From contig OX243820.1 of assembly GCA_945859605.1 (NCBI GenBank), positions 25,374,794 to 25,438,793 on the forward strand: a DNA stretch of 64,000 bases, given 5' to 3'. The notes under the pieces are model-generated. The model was given only the letters and a program-made list of their open reading frames with translations. It had not been told where the DNA came from and ran no database searches. The translations under genes and the position numbers were made by a program. This document shows positions 23,265 through 34,365 of the stretch, piece after piece (the stretch's first letter is position 1; each line of letters opens with the position of its first letter). The DNA comes from Lumbricus rubellus (Eukaryota > Annelida > Clitellata > Crassiclitellata > Lumbricidae).

Positions 23265-23470
23265 ACTTGTTATAGCGCACCTTCAAGAAACTCAGAGGCA
23301 CTCCCGACTAGAGCGCCGACACTGAATCGGAGTTTCATGCCGAAGCGCATGATCAGTAATTGTGAGTGACGGACTTTGAGGGCCTCTACAAGGCGGCTTG
23401 ATGTGGATTCGAACCCGCAACCTTCCGGATCGACGGTACCGACTCACCTTTACACCACCGCACCCCACAA
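23265..23470 (-). mobile_element. tRNA-derived SINE with CR1-like tail
   Basis: On the minus strand the head contains TGGTGTAAAGG (pol III A-box-like) and GGGTTCGAATCCACA (B box). The body ends in a tail whose + strand reads TTATAGCGCACCTTCAAG, shared with the CR1-like elements here. That is the expected structure of a SINE mobilised by a partner LINE. A second copy is at 57210-57400. Confidence 0.75.
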
Positions 23471-23644
23471 GTAGTGTGCGGGGAATAGATGCGACACCGA
23501 CCATTGGGGCAAAATAGCCCAGAAAGTTTGTAGGCCTATGTATGAATCAATGTACGTACTACGTAGTCTCATGTCATGAATGTGATGATGTGCGTGTGCA
23601 TGCGCACGCGTATTCTTGTTTAAATATATATATATATATATATA

Positions 23645-24657
23645 CACCGTGATTCAAAAAAAAGTAAGCCAAATTCTTTTTCATATATCTCTAATGCCTG
23701 ATAACATATCACGCTAAAAGTTTCCAAATATTTAGAGAATTGAACCAAGAATATGATTCCAAAATTTCATGAGATAAAGTTGAACGGATAAAAAGATATG
23801 AATCTTTAAACTTCATATGCCAAAATTGCCGTTTACATGCAATTTTCTGTCAGATTCAGTAAAATGTAAGTCAAACTTTTTCTCATATCTCTAATGCCTG
23901 ATGATCAATCATTCTTAAATTTTCCAGATATGTAGATAATTGAACTAGCAATATGACCCCAACAGCATGATTTGATTATTTAATTAAATAAGATGCTCAA
24001 AATGTCATCCTCCAGCTTGCACGCAAGCCTTGAGGCGCTGGCGCCATTAGGCAACAGCATCGTCTGGTCCAGGCCATCCCACACTTCCGACAAGCGTTGC
24101 TTCAGATCGTTTATATCATGGATTGTTGTCTGGTAGACTCGGTCTTTCATTATGCATGCTCCACACTTTATATTCCGTAAAATGTTACTCCAGGATCACT
24201 GAAGACCAAAATTGGGAACTATCAGGCATCAAAACTGCAGCGAACACCATAACAGATTTGCTGAAAACTGAAATTTCCGGAGATGAAGTTTAAATATTCA
24301 TATCTTTCTATCCGTTCAAATTTAGTACATGATATTTTGGATACCTATTCTAGGTTCAATTCTCTAAATATCTGGAAACTTTTAGTATGATTAGTTATCA
24401 GGCATTGGAGATATAATAAAAACAGTTTAGCTTACTTTTTCATTGAATCTGACCAAAAATTGCTTGTAAACGGCAATTTCGGCATATGAAGTTTAAAGAT
24501 GCATATCTTTTTATCCGTTCAACTTTATCCCATGAAATTTTGGAATCATATTCTTCGTCCAATTCTCTAAACATTTGGAAAATTTTAGCGTGATATGTTA
24601 TCAGGCACTAGAGATATATGAAAAATAATTTGGCTTACTTTTTTTTGAATCACGGTG
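23645..24657. mobile_element. Mariner-like element with very long inverted repeats, 1013 bp
   Basis: CACCGTGATTCAAAAAAAAG at the left is mirrored at the right, each flanked by TA. The arms match for about 225 bases, and a second diverged copy of the arm unit (CTCTAATGCCTGAT, ATTTTCCAGATAT) lies inside each. The core carries a broken minus-strand transposase end. It lies between (AT)n tracts in the intron between the first two array exons. Confidence 0.85.
23970..24180 (-). pseudogene. Disrupted mariner-type transposase C-terminus
   Basis: Across shifting minus-strand frames one reads YKVWS, MKDRVYQTTIHDINDLKQRL, then WRQRLKACVQAGG followed by a stop and HFEHLI. These match, in order, the end of mariner transposases. 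Frameshifts and a stop make it non-functional. Everything upstream, including the catalytic acidic residues, is deleted. Confidence 0.75.
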
Positions 24658-24944
24658 TATATATATATATATATATATTTGCATGCAGGTGGTAGTTATC
24701 CTACTTATGAATCTGGTTAGATTCTGATTAGTTGTTTTTAGTATAGACCATTGCAGAATCTTGAAGACATAGCATCATACTTGATTTGCCATCATTTTGT
24801 ATTGCTTGGTTCATTAATGAGCACAGTAGGCTATCTTCATTTTCCCCCGTTTCATTGACCTGTGCCAGAATAAGTAGTGACTTATGTACAGATATTCTGG
24901 TTGTACCGTGAATCTGTGTTCTAATCGTTGTGAAACTGTTGTAG

Positions 24945-25049
24945 CTGTTTGTGACAGTTATCCTTGTCTGAACAACGGAACATGTCTACAAAACAATGTC
25001 AGCATGTGTCGATGTGTTCCGCAGTTCACAGGAACTTACTGTGAAACGG
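24945..25049 (+). CDS. Array exon 2: EGF domain
   Basis: 105 bases, phase 1-1, acceptor ACTGTTGTAG, donor GTAAGC. Six Cys: [25 protein letters not shown]. The preceding intron end (CTGTGTTCTAATCGTTG) matches that before the EGF at 31841, so these two are paralogous blocks. Confidence 0.85.
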
Positions 25050-25599
25050 GTAAGCCTATAATTATTGCCTATTATTATAGCCTATATAATAAATATATAC
25101 ACTGTGTCCGGAAAAAAGGGACCCATTGTACATATGTATTTGTCCTACATAGGCTACAGCAGCTCTATCTGCAAACACCATCACATACAAAATCTCATAC
25201 ATAGATCGAAAATAAAAACTGTATTTTGATGGGGGGCAATGTTCTAAATTTGTGTGGCATTCTGATAATCTCTGTATTTAAATAAATAAGAACAGGATTA
25301 CAACTGTGAAAAGTCTATGTTACATAGTTGATGCTCAGACACACCAAGGTCTACATCGCCTAGGGCCTAGTCTGCAATTTTGTCTAATGTGGGTTTGTGG
25401 CAAATTGTGGGCGAGAATTTCTCACGACTTTTTTTAGTCGTTTGTGAGAATAAATGTGTCCCAAGTTTTCTCCAGAAAATGTCGCAAGTCGACGTATGTA
25501 AAAATCTGATAACCTTTTTTAGTCGTCCACTTGAAATTTGGAAATTTTATCTTTCTGCATATTTTTCACTGCACAAGCCTCCATTCCATTTCGTGCTTC

Positions 25600-25840
25600 C
25601 ATGGGCGGAAACCTAGGATGGACAGGATCCCTCCCAACGGAGGTGTTGGGGGGACGGCCCATGCATTTGTCCCCCCAATCGTTGAACGTCAGGACTAAAA
25701 ATGTCATAAACTTTTTGGCGGTGAAAATAGAAAATTTTCTTGACTTTTCGGCGAGACGACTAAAAAAAATATCGCGTCTTTCCTTCGACCACTCGTTAGT
25801 CCCCCCACTGCCCCAGTCTCCGCCCAGGTTTCCGCCTATG
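25600..25840. mobile_element. hAT-like MITE, 241 bp
   Basis: The termini CATGGGCGGAAACCTAGG and (reverse) CATAGGCGGAAACCTGGG form the inverted repeat. Flanks CGTGCTTC (25592-25599) and CGTTCTAC (25841-25848) match at six of eight. The flanking 25380-25560 carries GACTTTTTTTAGTCG segments of related elements. Confidence 0.65.
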
Positions 25841-26248
25841 CGTTCTACCGTGGTAAACCGGCTGCAGTTACCTTTTTCTAATGGTTATCGCTGCAGCAGA
25901 TTGCTTTTACAACTGCGCAAATTCATTTACAACTGCGCAAATTCACTTACAGCTGCACATTTTGTGTAGAACTGCATGAGAGAAAACATGTTGACTAGCA
26001 CATTAAATGAGTTTGTTTGAATGCGGTGGCTGACAGTGTCAGTCTTTGCAATTCTGAATTCCTCTGAAGAATCTTGAGAACAACAGACTAGAAAACCTAT
26101 TGCATTCGCAGTATCTGAATCTGTTTGTATCGAAATCATGCATCGAAATGTTAGGTGCGCTACGGAATAGCCTCGTTTAGAATTTTAGATGATTTTATGA
26201 GATTTAGCACCACTTTCACAAGTTGCACAAAATGTGATGCGATTTCAG

Positions 26249-26398
26249 AAATACTTACAACTCCCAGAACGACAAAGACGACAACAGTTGTCACCACCAG
26301 CACTCTGCAGACAACCACAGAGGCAACAACAACACCGGCAACAACCACAGCAGCAACAACAGCGGCAACAACAACCGCATCAACTCCCACAGTTACAC
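26249..26398 (+). CDS. Array exon 3: short Thr-rich stalk
   Basis: Acceptor GCGATTTCAG, phase 1 in. It encodes EILTTPRTTKTTTVV and then Thr/Ala repeats (TTTAATTAATT). The start is homologous to gene A exon 4 (DMLATPETT). If the weak donor GTGTGT after 26398 is used, the exon is phase 1-1 and can splice to the EGF at 26818. If not, the frame stops at 26409 (VTRVC), making this a terminal exon. Both readings are open. Confidence 0.55.
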
Positions 26399-26667
26399 GT
26401 GTGTGTTAAAGTGTAGTGCAGAGGCTTTGCTCATCTGTGTATCCTATGTATTTGTATTCATGTATGTATGCATTAGTGATCGTATGCAAACGCAAACACA
26501 TTTGAATTTATGTATGCATTTATGCCCATAATATCGTGCTATCCTGTTTCTTTTAAGTGTGTCTGAATAATTGACATAATACATACTTACATAGGCCTTT
26601 GGTCCACTCATGTAGCCAACCGTCGCGCAGCGACGTCGGCGTATTGACGTGACATGACATAGGCCAC

Positions 26668-26760
26668 TTAATTCATTCATTCATTCATTCGGATATTTAT
26701 ATAGCGCTCCTTCAAGTAAAAAACTACTCAGAGGCGCTCCCGACTCCAGCGCTCCCAAAA
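26668..26760 (-). mobile_element. CR1-like LINE 3' tail
   Basis: (CATT)n then TTATATAGCGCTCC and ACTCAGAGGCGCTCCCGA, the recurrent tail in reverse orientation. Little else of the element is retained. Confidence 0.6.
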
Positions 26761-26817
26761 AGTGGTAGTAGGCTACAGTGATTCTGTTGTCTAATAGACT
26801 TTGTGGAACTATTGTAG

Positions 26818-26922
26818 CTGTTTGTGACAGTTCTCCTTGCCAGAACAACGGAACATGTCTGCAGAACAGTGTTGAAATGTGTCGCTGTCTCCCGCAGTTC
26901 ACAGGAACTTACTGTGAAACGA
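26818..26922 (+). CDS. Array exon 4: EGF domain
   Basis: 105 bases, phase 1-1, [27 protein letters not shown], donor GTAAGT. The exon and both flanking introns are nearly identical to the copy at 29554 (shared CTACAGTGATTCTGTTGTC upstream), marking a recent tandem duplication. Confidence 0.85.
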
Positions 26923-28203
26923 GTAAGTTCTGATGTTCATTCAATTCTTGCATCATTGCATGACATGGTAATAACCGTAGTAAGACTTAGTGGAAAATCT
27001 AGCATCCAAGGCCATAAGCTTAATTATAAAAATCGCGGGTTCACTCTTAGGCCCACTGTAACAGTGCACCCATATTTTATATTTTATGTTTACAAAATTG
27101 GAATTCTTCGTAGTTTCGATAACGTCATATTATATCAAGCTGAGCAGTGAGCAATTTAGGGTTTTGTAAGTTTCAATGCACTGTTGAAAAAGCCGTCTTA
27201 AACTGAATGGCATATCACAAGTTGAAATATCTCAAAGGATAAAAAAGTTATTAGTGTTTTACAGTTTTCAGGCATAGCGACATGTCGCGAATGTGGGGTA
27301 TCGTAAAAATTTAATATCTTCTAGAAATATGGAACTATTCTGAAAATTAATACATCATTTTATTCAGTGTTAAGAGCTCTTTCCAAAGGTAGCCTATATT
27401 GTATGGTGGTAAATTGTGTTGCATAAAAAATATTTCATAAGAAAATCATACATTTTCTTTAAAAAAGACAATTTTCCGAAACTTTGGCTCTCTGGGGGCA
27501 AAGGAAGACATAAATATTTTTCAAATTTTTTTAGACATTTCGTGACCTCATATCATTAGACAACTTTATTTTGCTATTGCATTTCGAATTTCAAAATTTC
27601 GGGATTTTCACTCCACCCAGGCACTGCAGTGAGCATGCGTAGGCCTACCAATGAGTCGAGTCGTCGCGTAGGCTAAGTCACGAATAGCCGAGGTCTGACA
27701 GACATCGCGCGGTGGTCGAAGATGAATTTTCTTCTTAAATCTCTTGTGCATAAAATTAATGATTACTTAATTTATCGGTGTATTATAAGGTATGATATCT
27801 CAACCACACCCCAAATCCAATCCCATTGGTAGTCCGCTGAAAACCTGATGGTTAATTTTTACTGTTGATAGCTTCAACAAATACGGTTAGTTTATTTCCT
27901 TGTATATTGACTATGCGGGAGCGCTCTCCTGCGGTCTATTGTCTTCGTTTTCAACCGTAGCCTAAAGTCGAGGAATAAAACGCTACTTCTTTCTCTCGTT
28001 CATCGCCCGTCTCAATATTAAACATCGAGATGGGTTCCTCGGGCGGCTGATGCGATTTTGGATCGTGTAATATTTTTCTTCCTCGAATTGGTGTTCAACT
28101 ATCACGGCATCTAATTTCAGCTGAATACTCGGCATGATAGGCTTGAATAAAATAATAAATCATTTGAAAGCAGCCATCCAAGACAGTGTTGTACTTGCTG
28201 TAG

Positions 28204-28632
28204 AATTGGTGGAAGCTCTTGTCATCACAGCGTATCAAGAACTTCAGTCTTTGTACATCGACGGTCAGCAACAATCGTTGGTAAACGGAAACATGTGGAA
28301 CCAAACGGACCGTGCAGTAATAACTAAGACGAATCGCCTGATAGCAGTCAGCGCTGCCGGTGATCAAACATGCGGTGGTATATTGGCGTCTTTCGGCGAT
28401 GACTATGTTCTGACGAACGCCGAATGGAAGTGCTCCAAGTACATGTACGCAGGCTGGACGAATCTTGGGTTCGACGATTCGGTTTTTCAACCCGCTGTTG
28501 AGTTCGGCAGCAACGGAGGGGGTCACACACAATGCAGTCATTTGCAGACCGTACCAGACATCAGTTACGATGCGATGTGGATATGGGACTCTGATCAATC
28601 GGAGAAGACCATATATTGTAGAGGATACATTC
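28204..28632 (+). CDS. Array exon 5: galactose-binding-like domain
   Basis: 429 bases, acceptor CTTGCTGTAG, donor GTAAGT, phase 1-1. Motifs are ALVITAYQELQSLYIDG, CGGILASFGDDYV, EWKCSKY, GWTNLGFDDS, FGSNGGGHTQC, MWIWDSDQS and YCRGYI. It is two to three residues shorter than its neighbours in the FDDS loop, and retains the FDDS of gene A where the 22571 and 30826 copies have FVE. Confidence 0.8.
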
Positions 28633-28974
28633 GTAAGTGATATTTAAATGGATCTATTCATGATTTACATAGACTAATATATTACTACATGAATAAGTAA
28701 GCGGAATTTTGACCAAGAGCATCTTGACATTGTTACGTATTAATACAACTTATATTCAAAGTAATTTGATCTTGATAAGTGTAGCCTAATTGAAATTGCA
28801 GATAATTATATGAAGAAATGTAATTGAATCACAAATTGCATTTTTTTATGCTGAGCAGAGCACCAAATTAATATTTACCAATTACAATTGTAATTTAATT
28901 AGCGTATTTTTAATTGCTCAATTAAAGTAGTGCCCATCGCTGCTCACCGGAAACAAGTGGTGTAATTACAATGT

Positions 28975-29005
28975 GCCTGTTATTGTGAGTGTGTGTTTGT
29001 TTGTT

Positions 29006-29083
<78 letters not shown>

Positions 29084-29097
29084 CGAGTGTGTGTGAC
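28975..29097. repeat. (GT)n microsatellite
   Basis: About 100 bases of GT dinucleotides with a few interruptions. Confidence 0.9.
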
Positions 29098-29252
29098 ACT
29101 GTGCGTACAGAGTAGAAGCTGTGCACTTTTGTGTAAATGTGTATCCAGTGCATATGCATTCATTATTTATGCATTAGTGATCACATGCATACGCACCGGC
29201 GTGTATTTATACATACACAGGTATGTGTGCATGCATACATTTTAATATGATG

Positions 29253-29255
<3 letters not shown>

Positions 29256-29294
<39 letters not shown>
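29256..29294. repeat. (AT)n microsatellite
   Basis: About 20 AT units, in the intron before the EGF exon at 29554. Confidence 0.9.
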
Positions 29295-29297
<3 letters not shown>

Positions 29298-29553
29298 GGC
29301 TATATGAGTTTTTATTTATAGATCGCATTTTTATGTAGCCTACTCTAATACAATCTTTCAAACTTTGACACCAATCGACTAACTATCTTTTGAATTTATG
29401 TGTGCGTTGATGCTCATAATATCGTGCAGCCCAGTTTTTTGTAAGTGGTCTGTATAATTGACATAATGTATACTGTATAGACCTCCTAATAGTACTGTAT
29501 ACTATAGGCTACAGTGATTCTGTTGTCTAATAAACTTTGTGGACTTATTGTAG

Positions 29554-29658
29554 CTGTTTGTGACAGTTCTCCTTGCCAGAACAGTGGAACATGTCTACAG
29601 AACAGCGTCGAAATGTGTCGCTGTCTCCCGCAGTTCACAGGAACTTACTGTGAAACGA
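29554..29658 (+). CDS. Array exon 6: EGF domain
   Basis: 105 bases, phase 1-1, [27 protein letters not shown]. It differs from the 26818 copy at only a few codons (NSG for NNG). Confidence 0.85.
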
Positions 29659-29919
29659 GTAAGTTGTGATGTTCATTGTTCATTCAATTCTTGCATGACA
29701 TCGTAATTACTGTAGCTGTGGAAAATCTAGCATTCTGGGCCAAACGGAAATCACGGGCTCTCACTTATAACTACAAATCATCTGTATTTTGTGTGTGTTT
29801 TCTTCTTCTTCTTCTTCTTCTTCTTCTTCTCGATCCGTGGGGTTCCCAATGCGCATTTTACTACATTCTTCCAAGATTCTCTGTCTTGTGCCCGGTGTGT
29901 CAGTTCCTGCGTATTCATC

Positions 29920-30432
29920 CCACACTATTCTTCTATATCCTCCTTCTCCATCTCCTCTCGGATGTATATGGCCCCATTGATAGGTCCCAAGTCACTCTGC
30001 AGGCCCTCTATGATGTAAGTGCCGCTTTCGACTCAGTGGACCACGACCTTCTACTAAGCCGTCTTTCCTTATCTTTTGGGGTCAGGGATCTGCCACTTAA
30101 ATGGATCACATCCTACCTTTCGGAGCGCACCACCTCTACTGTCTTCCACTCAACTCGGTCTTCTTGGTGTCCTGCTCAGTTCGGCCTCCCCCAGGGTTCC
30201 GTTCTGGGGCCTCTTCTTTACCTCCTCTTCACGGCTGACATTGAGGACTTACTTGCCTCCTGTAATCTTAAGAGCCACTCGTACGCTGATGACGTCCAGT
30301 CTTATGCTCATTGTTCAGCGTCCCAAGCTGCCTCCGCTGTTCGATTACGTCGTCAATTGGGCAGGGCGCGCACACCTATGAGTCATTGCGTACTGAACCT
30401 TGAAGAGGCGCTATACGAATGTCTGAAATGAA
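29920..30432 (+). mobile_element. CR1-like LINE reverse-transcriptase fragment
   Basis: A mostly open frame contains DVSAAFDSVDHDLLLSRL, PLKWITSYLSERT, GLPQGSVLGPLL and SYADDVQSYAH, which are the RT palm motifs including the YADD active site. It is cut after the YADD block and joined to the family tail (GAAGAGGCGCTATACGAATG). It sits in the intron between an EGF and a Gal-like exon and is absent from the sister duplicate (26922-28204). Confidence 0.9.
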
Positions 30433-30825
30433 TGAATCTTGCAAATTCATTCCCCGTGTTAAATTGACAACAACCTATTTGACATGGGTCTGATAGACAT
30501 CGCGTGGTGGTCGAAGATGAAATTCCTTCTTGAATCTCTTGTGAGAAATGAATGCTGAATCCATTGGTGTATTACAACTTATGATATCTCAGCCAGACAC
30601 AAAATGCAATCTCCTTGGTAGTCCATGCCACAAAAGTCTGGTAACCTGAGGGTTAAATTTGACTGTTGATAACTTAAACAAATACAGTTAGTTAGGTTAT
30701 TTCCTTGTATATCGTCTCATGCAGCAACGCTCGCCTTCGTTTTATTGTCTTACTTTTCAACAGTAGCCTATAGTTGAGGAATAAAACGCTACCATCCAAG
30801 TGTTGTACATGTGTATTTGCTGTAG

Positions 30826-31260
30826 AACGGGTGCAAGAAGTTCTTGTCATCACAGCGTATCAAGAACTGCAGTCTTTGTACATCGACGGTCAGCAACAAA
30901 CGTTGGTAAATGGCAGCATGTGGAACCAAACGGACCGTGCATGTCTAACGAACACGAATCGCCTGATAGCAGTCAGCGCTGCCGGTGATACGACTTGCGG
31001 TGGTATATTGGCGTCTTTCGGAGATTCCTATGTTCTGACGAACGCCGAATGGAAGTGCTCAAAGTATATGGATGCAAACTGGATGAATCTTGGCTTCGTC
31101 GAAAACGAGTATTATCTCCCCGCTGTTGAGTTCGGCAGTAACGGAGGTGGTCACACGCAATGCAGTCATTTGCAGACTATACCAGACATCAGCTACGACG
31201 CTATGTGGATATGGGACGCTGATCAATCTGAGACGACCATATACTGTAGAGGACACATAC
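30826..31260 (+). CDS. Array exon 7: galactose-binding-like domain
   Basis: 435 bases, acceptor TTTGCTGTAG, donor GTAAGT, phase 1-1. Motifs are VLVITAYQELQSLYIDG, WNQTDRACL, CGGILASFGDSYV, WMNLGFVENEYYLP, FGSNGGGHTQC, MWIWDADQS and YCRGHI. It is closest to the 28204 copy by intron flanks (shared GAGGAATAAAACGCTAC upstream) but closest to the 22571 copy in the FVExxYYLP loop, which suggests gene conversion or loop exchange. Confidence 0.8.
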
Positions 31261-31840
31261 GTAAGTGGCATATTTATAATTATATATATCTTCATGACTG
31301 TTATATTTCTATGAAACTTGGCGCTAAAATCAGTGTTTAATCTAGGCATCTCCTAGAGGTAGGGGAACGGAGTTCCCCAAGAATGACATTTCCCCAGGAG
31401 GTCTTCTGCTTTTAAAATGTACATGGGTAATACACCCCTCCGCCTGAAAAATTCTACGCGTGACTTTTACCCCACCCTTCAAAAGATAGGTCGTCAGTTT
31501 TAAAAGTGTCGATTTTTTGTTTTTCGGAAATTTGAACCGAAAGACTGAAAAGTCCAACCATTTCACTTACCATTGGCATGTGAGGCTGCATGTCTATTGT
31601 CTATATTTTCTTCATGGCTGCAAAGTTGTTCAGATGATTATGGCCATTAATATTGTTTACAGAGAAGATCTTGAAATAAATTCGAGGTAAACTGTGCATG
31701 CATGCATTTGTGCGCACATCCTTCCGACGCCCGGTTTCTTTTACATGTGCCAGAATAAGTGACCCACATGTAATAATCGTATAGGCAGGTGCATGATGGT
31801 ACAGCGAATCTGTGTGCTAATCGTTGCGAAACTGTTGTAG

Positions 31841-31945
31841 CTGTTTGTGACAGTTCTCCTTGTCAGAACAACGGAACATGCCTACAAAACGAAGTTAACC
31901 TGTGTCGATGTGTTCCGCAGTTCACAGGAACTTACTGTGAAACGG
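31841..31945 (+). CDS. Array exon 8: EGF domain
   Basis: 105 bases, phase 1-1, [27 protein letters not shown], donor GTAAGT. No further module exon was recognised downstream before the candidate terminal exon at 37828. Confidence 0.85.
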
Positions 31946-31981
31946 GTAAGTTGTCATGGTTATTCACATCTTGTGTGTAAC

Positions 31982-32728
31982 GGGTGTAGGACATTATCCC
32001 CCCCGGACATTATCCCCCTCGGACATTATCCTCCCCGGACATTATCCCCCCGGGGTAGGACATTATCCTTCCAGTCTATTATATCATTAACACTTATTGT
32101 TCATCAATCCAGCTTCAATTTTAGTAAAATGACTGCACTAACCCTAAAACTAACCATAACCGACCCTCACGACGCCTAACCTGAGCCCTAACCGACCCTC
32201 ACGCGTAAAATCCCGCTTCTATTTCGTCAGGAAATATTTTTCATTGAATTTATAAATTTTTGGTCGTATAAAAAAAAGTAGCCTACCTAGACGTAGCCTA
32301 ACTGACGTTAACAATCCTTTCTTGTAGACACTAAACAAATAGGTCCTACATACGATTCTCATTCGTTTATTTCAAATCTAGGCCTAATTCTATGCTTACT
32401 GACACTAATTGGACCTAAGTCAATGACGTTAACAAACCTTCGTAGGGCTACCTAGGCCTACTGTAGACGACTCCCATTCGTTCATTTCTCTATTGTATTG
32501 AATTTAATTTTGAATGGAAAGGTCAGATGTAGTTACTAGTTAATTGGCATTAAGAACTTTCGAAGTCTTATCGGTTACGGCACTATTCTAGGATTTGTAC
32601 ATGAAGGGGGGATTTTATCTGGGGGGATAATGTCCTACGAAAAATGGGGGGGGGATATGTCCGGGGGATAATGTCCGGGGGGATAGTGTCCGGGGGGATA
32701 ATGTCCAAGGAGGATAATGTCCGTTCCC
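31982..32728. mobile_element. Foldback/MULE-like element, 747 bp, 10-bp TSD
   Basis: Both ends are built of tandem GGACATTATCCCCC units (left, about 31985-32070) and their reverse complement GGGGGATAATGTCC (right, about 32600-32720). TGTGTGTAAC is duplicated exactly at 31972-31981 and 32729-32738. The termini are GGG...CCC. Repeat-built inverted arms with a 9-10 bp duplication fit foldback or Mutator-like non-autonomous elements. No ORF. It lies 36 bases past the last EGF donor. Confidence 0.75.
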
Positions 32729-32738
32729 TGTGTGTAAC

Positions 32739-34357
32739 AACCATGGCTGAACAATGTAGGCCTATACCCACACAAGCGTAGAATGATAGAATCTATGGGC
32801 CTCGCTGGGTGTGGTGTAAATTAGGCTGGAATTGCTGAAAGAAACGTGAAGTCTCTGCCTTGAGTACACCAATAAATAGTAATAGTAGGCCTTGATCTCT
32901 TCAAAGCTTCTTTTCATGAATTTTCGATATAAGGCCTATAACTATATATAATATATAATATATATTAGGCCTATATATATATAATCTGACAGAACATAGT
33001 ATAACGTACAGATAATTATGCATAGCCCACCCCCATCACCACCCCCACCCCACCATCCCTCCACCACCCCTCCTCCACCCCCGTTGCCGAAGAGCGAAGA
33101 ACTCGACTGGCTGAAAGTTCAGATATACAATCGATTGATCGCCCAAATCAGAACCATTCAGTTAGATATTATCGACACCAGTCTCGTCCATTTCCCCTCA
33201 CCCCACCCGCGAACCAACCTGTGTTCCAAGGCCTACCGCATTCTGCGCTTTCGCCCGTGACACTATTGTTCAGCGACGCGTATCTTTCTCCGCAGCCCGA
33301 CTCAACTCCTTCTTCTTCACCCGACCGCGACGTGCACGTGCCTTGCAGAGGGTTGCGGCGACCGCCTACACCCGACAGCAGAACGGCTCCCGGTCGGGCG
33401 CTACGCTGCATGGCACGTGTGTCTTCAACAAGCGTTTCACGGAACCGTGTGTACTGCGTGGAGTGTTTGACCCGCCCAAGACGTCGCTTTTGCGCATACA
33501 TGGATACGCGCGCAGTGCGCACCTGCATTGGAAGTGTACGAAGATGGTCGGTGTGATGGTAATGATGGACCAGGGCGAAAAGAGTTCCGGCCAAGTGGAT
33601 GAGACAAACACTGTCCATGAATGGTGGTGCAACGACGTGCAGCACTGTGGAACTGTGGGCTATAATACATGTGCTACAGCCTACATGATACATGAGGCAT
33701 GGAAGGACTGACGCGCCTAGGCCTAATAATTATGAGATCGTTAAAAAAGCTATGAGCATCAAAACTAAAGTGCTCAGTCTGATAAAGAAGTGGTTCCCAA
33801 TTGTATCAAAATTAATGGACCTTGTCAAATACGATGCATGGTACATGCATGTCCTGACTAATTTATTTCATTCCGGACCTAATAGTTTATTACATTGTGT
33901 GTTTTAGAACTTTAGGTTGCAGGCCCATCGGGGCACGTGGTCCGGCCACCACGGCGCTGTTCGATGTTGCGACAAGTAAGTAAGACTTACAAGCTTACCT
34001 ATTGTCTGCTTATACTTACATATAACTTACTTTTGGCTGACACGATTTTGATTTCGACCAGTTTGAACTGTGATGTGAAAACAAGAGAGCTTGGAAACTT
34101 TTTCAATTAGTCTATCTCGCATGAAACTAAAACTTGCATATCAGAGCATCTAGCCTAATGATTCTAATCGTTCGTCTAGAGCGATGTTTCAAACTCAACT
34201 CAAATCAAATCAAATCAAGTTTATTGCTCCCATAAAAAACAAAATATAGCCTACAGCAATTACACAGTTTGACTTGCTAATAATTATAGTTAAGAATGTT
34301 AGATATAAATACATGTGCAAACGTCGTGCTAGATAACGATGTTGGTTTCGTATATAT
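32739..34357. other. No assignable gene; GC-rich block 33170-33700
   Basis: The block is open on both strands for up to about 170 codons. A + frame (33343-33711) reads like protein (GTCVFNKRFTEPCVLRGVF), but I recognise no domain and the frames overlap. The segment 33073-33115 resembles a piece of the CR1-like fragment near 38605-38645 (GAGCGAAGA-CTCGAC), so part is LINE-derived. I make no gene call. Confidence 0.4.
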
Positions 34358-34365
34358 AGTATGCC

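Noticed and set aside
23400..23420. tRNA gene (B box GGTTCGAATCC on minus)
   Set aside because: No cloverleaf can be drawn; head and tail fit a tRNA-derived SINE.
33169..33711. Overlapping ORFs of 111-174 codons on both strands
   Set aside because: GC-rich and open on both strands; no recognisable domain, and the adjacent 33073-33115 looks LINE-derived. Left uncalled, not disproved.
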